DNA of 64,000 nucleotides, taken from positions 138,811 through 202,810 of the forward strand of contig NZ_VCLA01000201.1 in the NCBI RefSeq assembly GCF_009600885.1, read 5' to 3'. The stretch comes from Streptomyces jumonjinensis. Lineage in GTDB: Bacteria > Actinomycetota > Actinomycetes > Streptomycetales > Streptomycetaceae. The translations under genes were made by a program, and so were the position numbers. This document shows positions 36,901-46,198 of the stretch, piece after piece; the stretch's first letter is position 1; every line of letters starts with the position of its first letter. The notes under the pieces are model-generated. The model saw only the letters and a program-made list of their open reading frames with translations, was not told the DNA's origin and made no database searches.

Positions 36901-39462
36901 TCAGCCGTTCAGCAGCGCCCGCCCGATCTGCGCGAACGCACCCTTCGGGTGGCCGCGGAAGAGCGGCTCCGTACCGAACAGCGCCACCGGCACACCCTCC
37001 GCCGACACTCCGCTGACCACCGACGGCTTGCCCGCCGCGTCGGCCGGACCGTCCGTGCCGCCGGCGGTCGCCCGCCAGTGACCCGACACCAGCGGATTGC
37101 CGCCGCTGTACAGCTGCTCGACCCGCACCCCGGAACCGAGGCCGGTGAACCACACCGGCGAGTAGACGAAGGTGTGCTTGGGCGCACCGCCCGTGATCAC
37201 ACCACCGGCGTTCTTCACCCGCACCACGCCGTTGGCGTCGCCGTTGCCCTCCACGGCGGTGGCCTGGATCAGCCCCGCCGCGTCGCTGAAGGCCGCGCCG
37301 TCCGCGCCGAGACCGACCACACCGGCGCCGCTCGCCCGGAACGCGTCACGGGCGGCGGGCGTCAGACCCGCGTAGCTGAGCCCCGTCGAGACGATCAGCA
37401 CATCCGCGTCCGCCCAGTCGAAGCCCGCGTTCAGGATCGCGGTCGACACCGGCACCACGTCGAAGCCCATCTCACGCAGCGCGAACTGCTCGCCCGCCGT
37501 CACCGCGGCGGCCACCCGGGTGCGCTTCAGCGGCACCGTGCCGCGCTCCTTCGCCGAGGAGAACACCACACCGAAGCGGTCCGCGAGCACGGCCGCCTTC
37601 TTCCGCGCCGAACCGGGCACGATCGCCGCGCCGTCCCCCGTCCGCCGCACCGCGACGTCCTGCGAGAGCAGCGTGTTGAGGGCGGCCAGCTCCTTGGGGT
37701 CGTCCAGCCGCAGCCGCAGATCCCCCTTCGGGGCCACGGAGCCCACCGGCGCCGCGGCGTTCGCCGGACGGCTCGACACCTGGAGCTCGCCCCGCTTCAC
37801 CTTGTCCACGGTCGCGCCCCACAGCAGCCCCAGGCTCCAGCCCGAGATGTCATACATCGCCGACACATCGGCGCTGATGTCCCGGCCCTCGGCCAGCATC
37901 ACATTGGCGATGCCGCGCTTGGGCTGGTGCATGTCGACGACATACGAACCCGCCGGGTACCGCTTGCCGCCGAGCGCGAACGAGCGGGTCGCCCGCTCCA
38001 CCCGCACATCGTTGGCGATCAGATGGTCCACCAGCCGGGCCGCCCCGGCGGCACTGCGCTGACCGCGCCCGGCCGGAACGACGTACGCCCGGGGGAACGT
38101 GGTCGTGTACACGTCCTCGGGACCGATCCCGGGCACGCCCGGCACCGTCTCCTCGGACACCGGCCGCTGCGCCTCACCGGCCGCGCCGCGCCGGAAGGTC
38201 TCGATCTGGTCGGCGATCACCCGGGAGCGGTGGGCGTGGGTGTACTGAAGGGTCGCGCGCATCGCCGCGCCCGCGATGTCCGTGTTGATCGCGGACCGGC
38301 GGCGCAGCTCCGCCACCGGCAGCGAGTCGTACGACGCGTTGTTGACCCGCATCGGGAACTCGATGGTGTGCGAGGCCACCGCGCCCTGGAACGGCATGTA
38401 CTGCGGGGTGAAGATCGGCGGCCAGTCGTCCCAGCCCTCCGTCTGGTCCCGGAAGGGGATCTCGACGGGCCGCACCCCGTCCTTCTCCGCGGTGTAGCCG
38501 AGCCCGTTGACGGCCTTCTCCATGCCGAGCGCGTTGGCGTAGGAGTTCTTGAGGAAGAGGTCGTACTCGTAGTTCTCGCCGTGCGGCGGAGTCGTCGGCT
38601 CGATCAGCGTGCCGTTGACGTACCCGTGCAGATCGAGCATCACCGCGGGCTGCTTGTCGATGGCTATCCGCCGGATGGCGCGGGACTCCGGCTGCGAGGC
38701 GGTGACGAAGTCACGGTTGAGGTCGAAGCCGTTGGCGTTGGCACGGGTGCCGGCCACCCGGCCGTCGGGGTTGGCCGTCACATTGAGATAGACGCGGTTC
38801 TTCGACAGCAGATCCCGGGTCTTGGAGTCCTTGGCCTTCGCCAGCTCCTCGATGAGCTTGAGGGCGGCGTCCGTGCCCTCCCACTCGTTGCCGTGGATGT
38901 TGTTGTTGATGAACACCGGCGTCTTGTAGGACGACTTGATCTCTTTGTCCCGGACGGCGGCGGCGGGGGAGTTCTCTATGCGTTCGCGCATCCGCTCCTG
39001 GTCGCGGACCTTCCCCGCGCTCTCGGGCTCGGTGACGGTGACGAGATACAGCTGCCGCCCGCTGGCCGAGGTACCCGCGACCTCCACACTGACCCGGTCG
39101 CCCAGCAGCTGGAGGGCGTTGAGCCGGGGGGCGATGGAGTGGTACGGAACGAGCCCCAGCTTGATCGACTTGTCGGCTTCGTTGACCGGGGGAGTCTTCA
39201 GCACCGTACGGCGGGGGTAGGCGCGGTCCTTGGCGAGGGAGTGGGGCTGCTGGGTCAGCGCGTTGGCGGTGGCCGAAAACGGCGCCTTGGCGAGCGCGGA
39301 GTCGGCGCCGCCGCGCTCCCGCTGCGGACCGGTGCCGCCGGACGCGCCCGGGGTGTCCGGGCCCGCCGCGGCCGTGGGCCCGGCTATCGCCGGAACCGGC
39401 GCGAGGAGTACGGCGACCGCGAGCGCGGCGGTGGTGACCAGGGCCGGTCTGGATATGCCCAT
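36901..39462 (-). CDS. Secreted M14-family zinc carboxypeptidase-like protein
   Basis: The protein (853 residues) begins with a signal peptide (VTTAALAVAVLLAPVPAIAG). The M14 domain (about 95-400) contains NNIHGNEWEG with H190 and E193 as zinc ligands and LDLHGYVNG with the third His. RANANGFDLNRDF carries the substrate-binding Asn-Arg, and TIEFP lies at the expected catalytic Glu position. The second half (about 420-853) includes a domain resembling a class I glutamine-amidotransferase-like or interaction fold (DADVLIVSTGLSYAGLTPAA, GAGVVGLGADGAAFSD). It presumably trims C-terminal residues from peptides or wall material outside the cell. The length exceeds that of simple M14 enzymes. Confidence 0.88.
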   Translation of the reverse strand: MGISRPALVTTAALAVAVLLAPVPAIAGPTAAAGPDTPGASGGTGPQRERGGADSALAKAPFSATANALTQQPHSLAKDRAYPRRTVLKTPPVNEADKSIKLGLVPYHSIAPRLNALQLLGDRVSVEVAGTSASGRQLYLVTVTEPESAGKVRDQERMRERIENSPAAAVRDKEIKSSYKTPVFINNNIHGNEWEGTDAALKLIEELAKAKDSKTRDLLSKNRVYLNVTANPDGRVAGTRANANGFDLNRDFVTASQPESRAIRRIAIDKQPAVMLDLHGYVNGTLIEPTTPPHGENYEYDLFLKNSYANALGMEKAVNGLGYTAEKDGVRPVEIPFRDQTEGWDDWPPIFTPQYMPFQGAVASHTIEFPMRVNNASYDSLPVAELRRRSAINTDIAGAAMRATLQYTHAHRSRVIADQIETFRRGAAGEAQRPVSEETVPGVPGIGPEDVYTTTFPRAYVVPAGRGQRSAAGAARLVDHLIANDVRVERATRSFALGGKRYPAGSYVVDMHQPKRGIANVMLAEGRDISADVSAMYDISGWSLGLLWGATVDKVKRGELQVSSRPANAAAPVGSVAPKGDLRLRLDDPKELAALNTLLSQDVAVRRTGDGAAIVPGSARKKAAVLADRFGVVFSSAKERGTVPLKRTRVAAAVTAGEQFALREMGFDVVPVSTAILNAGFDWADADVLIVSTGLSYAGLTPAARDAFRASGAGVVGLGADGAAFSDAAGLIQATAVEGNGDANGVVRVKNAGGVITGGAPKHTFVYSPVWFTGLGSGVRVEQLYSGGNPLVSGHWRATAGGTDGPADAAGKPSVVSGVSAEGVPVALFGTEPLFRGHPKGAFAQIGRALLNG

Positions 39463-39619
39463 GCGTGAGTACCTCCGGGGGTCGGGGGTCGATCGGGTGA
39501 CATGTATGCCGCAACGATCAGTACGCAGGGTCTATCGGTTGGACTCGGTAACAGGCAAGGGGCGTTTCCTACGAATCGTTCCCGGAGGCCCCGTCCGGGT
39601 GGCCCGATAGGGTGAGCTC

Positions 39620-40444
39620 ATGCGTGATCTAGGGTCGGGTTTCGGCTATTTGATGAAGGGCCAGCGCTGGGTCGGCGCGCATGGCCGCTGGTTCGGCTTC
39701 GGGCTGCTGCCCGGCTTGGTGACCCTGGTGCTGTACGCGGGCGCGCTCATCGGGCTCGGCTACGGCGCCGACGACTTCGTGGGCTGGGCGACGCCGTTCG
39801 CCGACGACTGGTCCTCGCCGTGGCTCGGACTGTTCCGCGGCTCTCTGACCGTGCTGCTCTTCGCCCTCGGGCTCTTTCTCGCGGTGATCACCTTCACCGC
39901 CGTCACCCTGCTCGTCGGCCAGCCGTTCTACGAGTCGCTCTCCGAGGAGGTCGACCGCAGCCAGGGCGGCGCGGTCCCCGAGTCGGGGCTGCCGCTCTGG
40001 CGCGAGCTGTGGATCTCCGGGCGGGACTCCCTGCGCATCGTGGTGCGGGTGACGTTCTACGGCGTGCTGCTCTTCGCCGCCGGGTTCATCCCGGTGGTCG
40101 GCCAGACCGTCGTCCCGTTCCTCGGCCTCTGCGTCACCGGCTACTTCCTCGCGGAGGAGCTGACCGCGGTCGCCCTCCAGCGGCGCGGAGTGGAGCTGAA
40201 GGAACGGCTCCGGCTGCTGAGGGGCCGCAGGATGATGACCCTGGGCTTCGGACTGCCGCTCGCGCTGGCCTTCCTGGTGCCCTTCGTCGCGGTGTTCCTG
40301 ATGCCGGGCGCGGTGGCCGGAGCGACGCTGATGGTCCGGGAGCTGGCCCCGCCGACCCCGGACCCGTCACCGTCCCGTCCCGCCGAGAGCACTCCCACCG
40401 CCCGGGCCGCCGCTCCGGAGCCCCACCGCTTCCACAAGGGTTAA
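39620..40444 (+). CDS. EI24/CysZ-like membrane protein
   Basis: The protein (274 residues) has several hydrophobic helices: WFGFGLLPGLVTLVLYAGAL, GSLTVLLFALGLFLAVITF, LRIVVRVTFYGVLLFAAGF and MTLGFGLPLALAFLVPFVAV. The loop VGQPFYESLSEEVDRSQGG is characteristic of the EI24 domain family, which includes the sulfate permease CysZ. Its substrate in actinobacteria is not established. It ends in a Pro/Ser-rich cytoplasmic tail and overlaps the convergent amidase gene by four bases. Confidence 0.85.
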   Translation: MRDLGSGFGYLMKGQRWVGAHGRWFGFGLLPGLVTLVLYAGALIGLGYGADDFVGWATPFADDWSSPWLGLFRGSLTVLLFALGLFLAVITFTAVTLLVGQPFYESLSEEVDRSQGGAVPESGLPLWRELWISGRDSLRIVVRVTFYGVLLFAAGFIPVVGQTVVPFLGLCVTGYFLAEELTAVALQRRGVELKERLRLLRGRRMMTLGFGLPLALAFLVPFVAVFLMPGAVAGATLMVRELAPPTPDPSPSRPAESTPTARAAAPEPHRFHKG

Positions 40445-41184
40445 CCAACGGCGAGGGGCAGTTCGGCCACCGCCAGGCCCGGGTCCCGCCGGCCCGCGGT
40501 CGCGAGCGGTGCGCCGTCCGGCCCCCATATCGTGCTGTCCCCGAGGCACATCCCGATGTCGCTGGCCCCCACCTGGTTGGCCAGGGCGACGAAGAGCCCG
40601 TTCTCCCGGGCGCGTACGGGATAGACCGCCTCGAAGGAGTCGTTCCCGTCCTCCAGCACCGAGCTGGCCAGATACACCCGGCAGCCGTCCGCGCGGGCGC
40701 GCTCGGCCAGCTCGGGGAAGCGGTTGTCGTAGCAGACGGTCAGCGCGAAGCGGACGCCGTCGAGGGTGAAGCGGCCGTCGTGCTCGCCCGGGGCGAAGAC
40801 ATCGAGCTCCACCCCGTGCAGATGCCGCTTGTCGTAGCGGGTGAGGAGAGCGCCGTCCGGCCCGATGACCAGGGAGCTGATGCCGGGCCTGCCGCCCGCC
40901 GTGCGCACCGCCGCGTTGACCACGGCGGCGGTCCCGGTCTCCCGGCACGCCTCGCGGAGCGGGCCGAGCCGGGAGTCGTCCTCCGTGAGCCAGAGCCCGG
41001 GCCGCTCGGCCACCAGCTCCATCCCGTAACCCGTCACCGCCAGCTCGGCGAAGAGGACGAGGCGCGCGCCCTCCTCGGAGGCGGCGCGGACCAGGTTCCG
41101 CATGGTGTGGACATTGGCTTCGACATCGCCGGGCACGGAGCTGAACTGCGCCGCCGCGATGCTGATGGGCTGGTCGTCTCTCAT
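40441..41184 (-). CDS. Carbon-nitrogen hydrolase (nitrilase-superfamily amidase)
   Basis: The protein (247 residues) has an intact catalytic triad: Glu in VLFAELAVTGYG, Lys in LTRYDKRHLHG and Cys in ALTVCYDNRFPELA. The fourth family feature is visible as ANQVGASD. These enzymes hydrolyse amides or carbamoyl compounds in the cytoplasm; substrate cannot be told. Its neighbours give no metabolic hint. Confidence 0.88.
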   Translation of the reverse strand: MRDDQPISIAAAQFSSVPGDVEANVHTMRNLVRAASEEGARLVLFAELAVTGYGMELVAERPGLWLTEDDSRLGPLREACRETGTAAVVNAAVRTAGGRPGISSLVIGPDGALLTRYDKRHLHGVELDVFAPGEHDGRFTLDGVRFALTVCYDNRFPELAERARADGCRVYLASSVLEDGNDSFEAVYPVRARENGLFVALANQVGASDIGMCLGDSTIWGPDGAPLATAGRRDPGLAVAELPLAVG

Positions 41185-41273
41185 GGGCCCATCATCGCCG
41201 CCTCGCTGCCCGACCAGGACAGCAGCCCCCGGCCGGCCCCGGGGAGCGCCCTTGCCCCCTGGGGGCCGCTCCG

Positions 41274-42506
41274 CTACGCCCCCGCCGCGACGCGGATGAT
41301 CTCCCGCACCTGCGCGATGATGTCCAGCCGGTTGCGGACGAACGCCGGGTCGGTGATCTCGGTGGTGTTCCCCGCCCCGAACTGGAGCACCGGAGTGTGC
41401 ACATGGCCGCCGGGGATCGTCAGCCCCAGCCGGTCCCGGAGCAGCGTCGCCCGGTAGGCGATCTCGTTCGACAGATAGTTGCCGCCCGCGCCCTCACGGG
41501 CCGTGGAGCCCGGCGTGGGCCCGCCGGGGCTGCGGACCGGGGCCGTGCCGCCCGCCGGGATCTCCAGCACCGAGGTGTTGTCGTACACCGGGAAACGGCC
41601 GGTGGGGGCCGCGACGATCGCCGTGTGCGGCAGCGTCGACGACGTCCACTGCGGCTGGGTCGCCGGATCGCTCACCGGCGCCGCCCCCGTACGCGACACA
41701 TTGTCGTTGTCCGGGAAGCCGCCGCGCCACGCGCCGTTGGTACGCTCGATGTCGAACTGGCCGGGCCGGCCCTGGCTCACCGTGGTGAACACATCGGCCC
41801 TGGGCAGCTTGGAACGGAGCGTCCGCTCCACCGTTCCGTCCGCGAAGTCCTGCCAGCGGACCGGGAACACGGCCGCCTCGATCCGCGCCGGACCCTTCGC
41901 CGTCCGGATCACGGTCCCGTCCAGCGCGAGCGCCGTCGCGCCCGAGGGGTTGCTGATCCGGATGTCCCGGTCCAGGGTGAAGGGGTCGAAGGCCGTCATG
42001 ACGATCCGCTGGACGTTCCCCTTGCGCGAGCCGGGGAAGTTCATCGAGTCCTGCCCGCGCGACGAGCGCTCCAACTGGTCCAGCAGCGCGGCCCGCCGGG
42101 CGTCGCTCAGCCCGGACGCGGGCTGCCACTGGCGCAGTTCACGGGTCATCCCGAGCCGCGCCCAGTAGAGCGGACGGTCGTCGTCCAGGCTCAGATCCCC
42201 CAGCGCCGGACCGCGCCCCTGGGCCCGGTCCACCGCACGCTCCCAGAGCGCGGAGGCGTGGTGCTCGACGACGTCCTCGGCCCGGTCGTACGAGCGGGCC
42301 GAGGCGAGCGCCCTGGCGAACCGGGGGGCCACCGCGTCGAATCCGCTCCGCCGCAGGATCTCCTGGGGAACGGCCCGGTCGAGCCTGGCCTCCTCCACGG
42401 TGACCGCCGCCGGAGCCGGAGCCGCCGAAGCCGGTACGGGAGAGGCCAGGGCAAGCGGTACGAGGAGGGCGCCGACCACGGTCGCTCGGGCACGTATCGG
42501 GGGCAT
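41274..42506 (-). CDS. Secreted pyroglutamyl-peptidase I (C15)-like protein with Ser replacing the catalytic Cys
   Basis: The protein (410 residues) has a signal peptide (VVGALLVPLALASPVPASA) and a helical N-terminal domain. The rest follows the C15 fold: IVMTAFDPFTLDRDIRISNP (compare TGFEPFGG and NPS), FPVRWQDF, VFTTVSQGRPGQFDIERTN, then NYLSNEIAYRATLLRDRLG and GGHVHTPVLQF (His). The catalytic site normally reads YxCN; here it is YLSN, a Cys-to-Ser change. It may be inactive, a binding protein or a serine variant. ATG 42506 is chosen for the signal peptide. Its physiological role is unknown. Confidence 0.72.
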   Translation of the reverse strand: MPPIRARATVVGALLVPLALASPVPASAAPAPAAVTVEEARLDRAVPQEILRRSGFDAVAPRFARALASARSYDRAEDVVEHHASALWERAVDRAQGRGPALGDLSLDDDRPLYWARLGMTRELRQWQPASGLSDARRAALLDQLERSSRGQDSMNFPGSRKGNVQRIVMTAFDPFTLDRDIRISNPSGATALALDGTVIRTAKGPARIEAAVFPVRWQDFADGTVERTLRSKLPRADVFTTVSQGRPGQFDIERTNGAWRGGFPDNDNVSRTGAAPVSDPATQPQWTSSTLPHTAIVAAPTGRFPVYDNTSVLEIPAGGTAPVRSPGGPTPGSTAREGAGGNYLSNEIAYRATLLRDRLGLTIPGGHVHTPVLQFGAGNTTEITDPAFVRNRLDIIAQVREIIRVAAGA

Positions 42507-42606
42507 GGGCAATCCTTCCGGTGGGGGTAGCCGGAAGTATCGCCTCATGATCAAGCCCCTGGCTAGGGCCGTTCCCGCCACCAGCCCGTGCGCCTACCCC
42601 GTGCGC

Positions 42607-43593
42607 CTACCCCGGCGGCCTCGCCGCCGTGATGTTCCGGTACGCGATCTCCGCCAGCGCTCCCTGCCCGTCCTTGCTGGGGTGGAACCAGTCCCAGCGG
42701 CTCAGCAGATCGTCGCTGAAGCGGTAGTCGAACACCGCCCCGCCGTCGTAACGGCAGCGCCGGTCCTTCCCGCAGACCTCCTTCAGCACGCCGTTGTACG
42801 CCACGACCCGGTCCCGCACATCCGCCCGCCGCTGCTGCGCCTTCGCGCTCAGATCCTCCGCGTCGCCCAGCATCGTGGAGCAGATGCCCAGCTTCCAGAT
42901 CGCCCGGCCGAGCGGATCGTCCCGGCCGGTGGACCAGAGCCGCTTCAGATCCGGCACGCTCGACACGTACACCTGGGTCTTCGGCGCCGTACGCCGCAAC
43001 TCCCGCAGCGCCCCGGTGAACGAGGCCCGGAAGTCCGCGACCGGCGTCATCAGCTCCGGCGAGTCGGCGCAGGCGTCGTTGGCGCCGACCATCACCGTGA
43101 CCAGATCGGGCTTCTTCGCCGCGGCCTTGGTCATCTGCCGGGTCAGATCGGCGGCCTCGGCCCCGGTACGGGCGTAGTTCCAGGTGCGGTCGGCGATGAC
43201 GGCGGGCTCGCCGATCAGCCGCGTCGCCAGACTGCGTACCTTTTCGTCGGTGCCGGTGGCCCAGGACGCCTCGGGGCAGTCGGAGAGCACCGCACAGGCG
43301 TCGAAGGCGCGGGTGATGGAGTCCCCGACGGCGGCGATGGAGTCGGGGCTGCGGTCCCAGACCGGTGCGGGCTTTCGCGCGGGGGCGCCGCTGGTCTGGG
43401 CCTCGGACGCCAGGTCGCATCCGGTGAGCACGCCCGTGGCGAGGACCGCGGCGGCGGTCAGGACCGCGGCGGCCCTCCGGGGCCGGGGGGCGCGTGCCGT
43501 CCGGAACGCCCGGATGGCCGAGGGCGGCTTCGCCCGATCGGTCGTATCTCTCCCGGCCGGTGCAGTGGCATGGTCTTCGCGCCTGTCGCGCAT
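42607..43593 (-). CDS. SGNH/GDSL-family lipase-like lipoprotein
   Basis: The protein (328 residues from ATG 43593; a GTG one codon upstream is equally possible) has a lipobox VLTGCDLAS after a basic region. SGNH blocks are AVGDSITRAFDAC (block I with nucleophile Ser), the Gly of NYARTGAEAADL, VMVGANDAC (Asn), and DWFHPSKDGQG with the catalytic Asp and His. Six or more cysteines suggest extracellular disulfides. It probably hydrolyses esters at the cell surface; substrate is unknown. It is followed directly by the C15-like gene on the same strand. Confidence 0.85.
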   Translation of the reverse strand: MRDRREDHATAPAGRDTTDRAKPPSAIRAFRTARAPRPRRAAAVLTAAAVLATGVLTGCDLASEAQTSGAPARKPAPVWDRSPDSIAAVGDSITRAFDACAVLSDCPEASWATGTDEKVRSLATRLIGEPAVIADRTWNYARTGAEAADLTRQMTKAAAKKPDLVTVMVGANDACADSPELMTPVADFRASFTGALRELRRTAPKTQVYVSSVPDLKRLWSTGRDDPLGRAIWKLGICSTMLGDAEDLSAKAQQRRADVRDRVVAYNGVLKEVCGKDRRCRYDGGAVFDYRFSDDLLSRWDWFHPSKDGQGALAEIAYRNITAARPPG

Positions 43594-43862
43594 CACAGGA
43601 TCCCCTCCGAATCGACTGCCCCCGAGGCCCTGCCGAGTGAAAGCTTGGTGCGTACGGCTCCTGGACCGAGGTTACGACACCCCACGGGCCCCTACGCACG
43701 GTAGCTTTTCCCCGTCGACCCGGTGGGCATCGTGTCCGGCGGCTCCGGCGGTTCCGGTAAATTACATCACGTCACATGCTGTCCCTTTTGTGGAGATTAA
43801 CTCCCGATGCTGTTTACTGAGGCCGCTGGGAAGGCGATCCTCGTCCCACACTGGAGGTCCCG

Positions 43863-44360
43863 GTGACGACGACACGTGGCGTTCTGTACGTTCACTCCGC
43901 ACCGCGCGCGCTCTGCCCGCATGTCGAATGGGCGGTCGCGGGCGTGCTCGGAGTACGGGTCCAGCTCGACTGGATCCGCCAGCCCGCGTCGCCGGGCACC
44001 TGGAGAGCGGAGTTCTCCTGGCAGGGCCAGGTGGGCACCGCGTCCAAACTCGCCTCGGCGCTGCGCGGATGGCATCTGCTGCGCTTCGAGGTCACGGCCG
44101 AGCCGTGTCCCACCGCCGAGGGCGAGCGCTACAGCGCCACCCCCGCCCTCGGCATCTTCCACGCGGTGACGGGACTGCACGGGGACATCCTGATCCCCGA
44201 GGACCGGCTGCGGGCCGCGCTGCTGAGGGCTTCCCAGGGCGAGACGGACCTCGCGGCGGAGACCGAGAAACTGCTCGGCAAGCCGTGGGACGACGAACTG
44301 GAGCCCTTCCGGTACGCGGGCGAGGGCGCCCCCGTCCGCTGGCTCCACCAAGTGGTCTGA
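43863..44360 (+). CDS. DUF3145 family protein
   Basis: The protein (165 residues) starts at GTG 43863. TTRGVLYVHSAPRALCPHVE, WAVAGVLGVRVQLDWIRQPA, GTWRAEFSWQGQVGTASKLA and SALRGWHLLRFEVTAEP are the conserved features of this actinobacterial family. The function is not established. It sits convergent to fabF, as in S. coelicolor next to the fatty acid synthase genes, separated by a bidirectional terminator. Confidence 0.92.
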   Translation: MTTTRGVLYVHSAPRALCPHVEWAVAGVLGVRVQLDWIRQPASPGTWRAEFSWQGQVGTASKLASALRGWHLLRFEVTAEPCPTAEGERYSATPALGIFHAVTGLHGDILIPEDRLRAALLRASQGETDLAAETEKLLGKPWDDELEPFRYAGEGAPVRWLHQVV

Positions 44361-44410
44361 GCGACCCGCCGGACCACCGGCAACAGGTCAGGTCAGGTCC
44401 AGGACACGCC

Positions 44411-44447
44411 GAAGGCCCGTACCCCCTCATCGGGAGCACGGGCCTTC
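44411..44447. terminator. Bidirectional terminator between DUF3145 and fabF genes
   Basis: GAAGGCCCGT (44411-44420) pairs with ACGGGCCTTC (44438-44447). Confidence 0.8.
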
Positions 44448-44481
44448 GACAAGACCTACGCGTACCTGCTACCGCGCCGGA

Positions 44482-45744
44482 TCAGACCGAACGGAACGCC
44501 AGCACCACATTGTGGCCGCCGAAGCCGAACGAGTTGTTGATCGCCGCGATCGTGCCCTCGGGCAGCGGACGGGGCTCGCCGATCACGATGTCCGCGTCGA
44601 CCTCCTCGTCCAGCTGGTCCACATTGATCGTCGGCGGGGCCAGCCGGTGGTACAGCGCCAGGACCGTCGCCACCGTCTCGATGCCGCCCGCGCCGCCGAG
44701 CAGATGGCCCGTCATCGACTTGGTCGCCGAGACCGCGACATGGTCCAGATCGTCGCCGAGCACCTGCCGCAGCGCCTTCACCTCCGCCACATCGCCGAGC
44801 GGGGTGGAGGTGGCGTGCGCGTTGAGATGGACGATCTCCGCGGGCTTGAGGTCCGTCGTCGCCAGCAGATCGCGCATCGCCGCGGCGATGCCCCGGCCCG
44901 AGGGCTCCGGCTGCGCGATGTGGTGGCTGTCGGCCGACAGGCCCTGCCCCAGCACCTCGCAGTACACCTTCGCGCCGCGCCGGCTCGCGTGCTCGGCCGA
45001 CTCCAGGATGACCACGCCCGCGCCCTCGCCGAGGACGAAGCCGTCACGGCCCTTGTCGTACGGACGGGACGCTTTCTCCGGGTCGTCGTTGTTCTTGGAC
45101 ATCGCCATCATGTTGGCGAACGCCGCCACGGGCAGCGGGTGGATCGCCGCCTCGGTGCCGCCGGCCACCACCACATCGGCGCGGCCGGAGCGGATCATCT
45201 CCACCGCGTAGCCGATCGCCTCCGCGCCCGAGGCGCATGCGGACACCATGGCGTGCACACCCGCCTGGGCGTTCACCTCCAGGCCCACATTGGCCGAGGG
45301 GCCGTTCGGCATGAGCATGGGCACGGTGTGCGGGGAGACCCGCCGCGAGCCCTTCTCCTTCAGTACGTCGTACTGGTCGAGCAGGGTCGTCACGCCGCCG
45401 ATGCCGGACGCGATCACCGTGCCGAGCCGGCCCGGCTCGATCTTCCCGTCCTCACCGGCGGGAGCCGTGTAACCGGCGTCCGCCCACGCCTCACGCGCCG
45501 CGATCAGCGCGAACTGAGCGGAGCGGTCCAGCTTGCGGGCGAGCGGACGGGGCAGGACCTCGCTGGGGTCGACCGCCGCCGTCGCGGCGATCTTCACCGG
45601 GAGCTCGGCGAAACGCTCGTCGTCGAGCACCTTCGCTCCGGAGCGTCCGGCGAGCAGACCCTCCCAGGTCGATGCGCTGTCGCCACCCAACGGTGTGGTT
45701 GCGCCGATACCGGTGACGACCACGGTGCGATTGGTCGAGTTCAC
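44482..45744 (-). CDS. fabF: Beta-ketoacyl-ACP synthase II
   Basis: The protein (420 residues) elongates acyl-ACP with malonyl-ACP. The catalytic Cys lies in AMVSACASGAEAIGYAVEMI, and the two His in LNAHATSTPLGDVAE and MTGHLLGGAGGIET; Lys is in SATKSMTG. The end is INNSFGFGGHNVVLAF. It is the last gene of the fabD-fabH-acpP-fabF operon. Compared with the ketosynthase at 61064-62287, it is the housekeeping copy. Confidence 0.96.
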   Translation of the reverse strand: MNSTNRTVVVTGIGATTPLGGDSASTWEGLLAGRSGAKVLDDERFAELPVKIAATAAVDPSEVLPRPLARKLDRSAQFALIAAREAWADAGYTAPAGEDGKIEPGRLGTVIASGIGGVTTLLDQYDVLKEKGSRRVSPHTVPMLMPNGPSANVGLEVNAQAGVHAMVSACASGAEAIGYAVEMIRSGRADVVVAGGTEAAIHPLPVAAFANMMAMSKNNDDPEKASRPYDKGRDGFVLGEGAGVVILESAEHASRRGAKVYCEVLGQGLSADSHHIAQPEPSGRGIAAAMRDLLATTDLKPAEIVHLNAHATSTPLGDVAEVKALRQVLGDDLDHVAVSATKSMTGHLLGGAGGIETVATVLALYHRLAPPTINVDQLDEEVDADIVIGEPRPLPEGTIAAINNSFGFGGHNVVLAFRSV

Positions 45745-45831
45745 AGGAATTCAATCTCCACGTGTAGGGGGTGCTGAATGTTCACGACGCCACCGGGGAT
45801 GGCGACAAGCGCATCAGATCCCGGGCGGGAA

Positions 45832-46083
45832 TTACGCGGCCTGGTGCTTCGCGATGTAGTCCGCGGCGTCGCCGACGGTCTTCAGGTTCTTGACGTCGTC
45901 GTCCGGGATCTTGACGTCGAAGCGCTCTTCGGCGGCGACGACGACCTCGACCATGGAGAGCGAGTCGACGTCCAGGTCATCCGTGAAGGACTTGTCCAGC
46001 TGGACGTCCTCGACCGGGATACCGGCGATCTCGTTGACGATCTCGGCGAGACCGGAAACGATCTCTTCCTGCGTGGCGGCCAT
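45832..46083 (-). CDS. acpP: Acyl carrier protein of fatty acid synthesis
   Basis: The protein (83 residues) carries growing acyl chains on a 4'-phosphopantetheine attached to S41 in DLDVDSLSMVEVVV. It is acidic and four-helical (EEIVSGLAEIVNEIAG, VVVAAEERFDVKIPDDDV, VGDAADYIAKHQA). It lies between fabH and fabF in the standard actinobacterial order. Start ATG 46083 follows AAGGAGC. Confidence 0.96.
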   Translation of the reverse strand: MAATQEEIVSGLAEIVNEIAGIPVEDVQLDKSFTDDLDVDSLSMVEVVVAAEERFDVKIPDDDVKNLKTVGDAADYIAKHQAA

Positions 46084-46198
46084 ATGGCGCTCCTTCGATT
46101 CTGTGACAGAGAGTGAGGCGTCCGGATGATCCGGCAGCCGCTCCGGGGGTGACCGGCCCGGAATCCGGTCGGGGAACCGGCCCGGAGATTCCGGTTGA

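Noticed and set aside
36847..39468. An 873-codon open frame on the plus strand
   Set aside because: It mirrors the M14 gene and contains only Arg/His/Gly-rich sequence.
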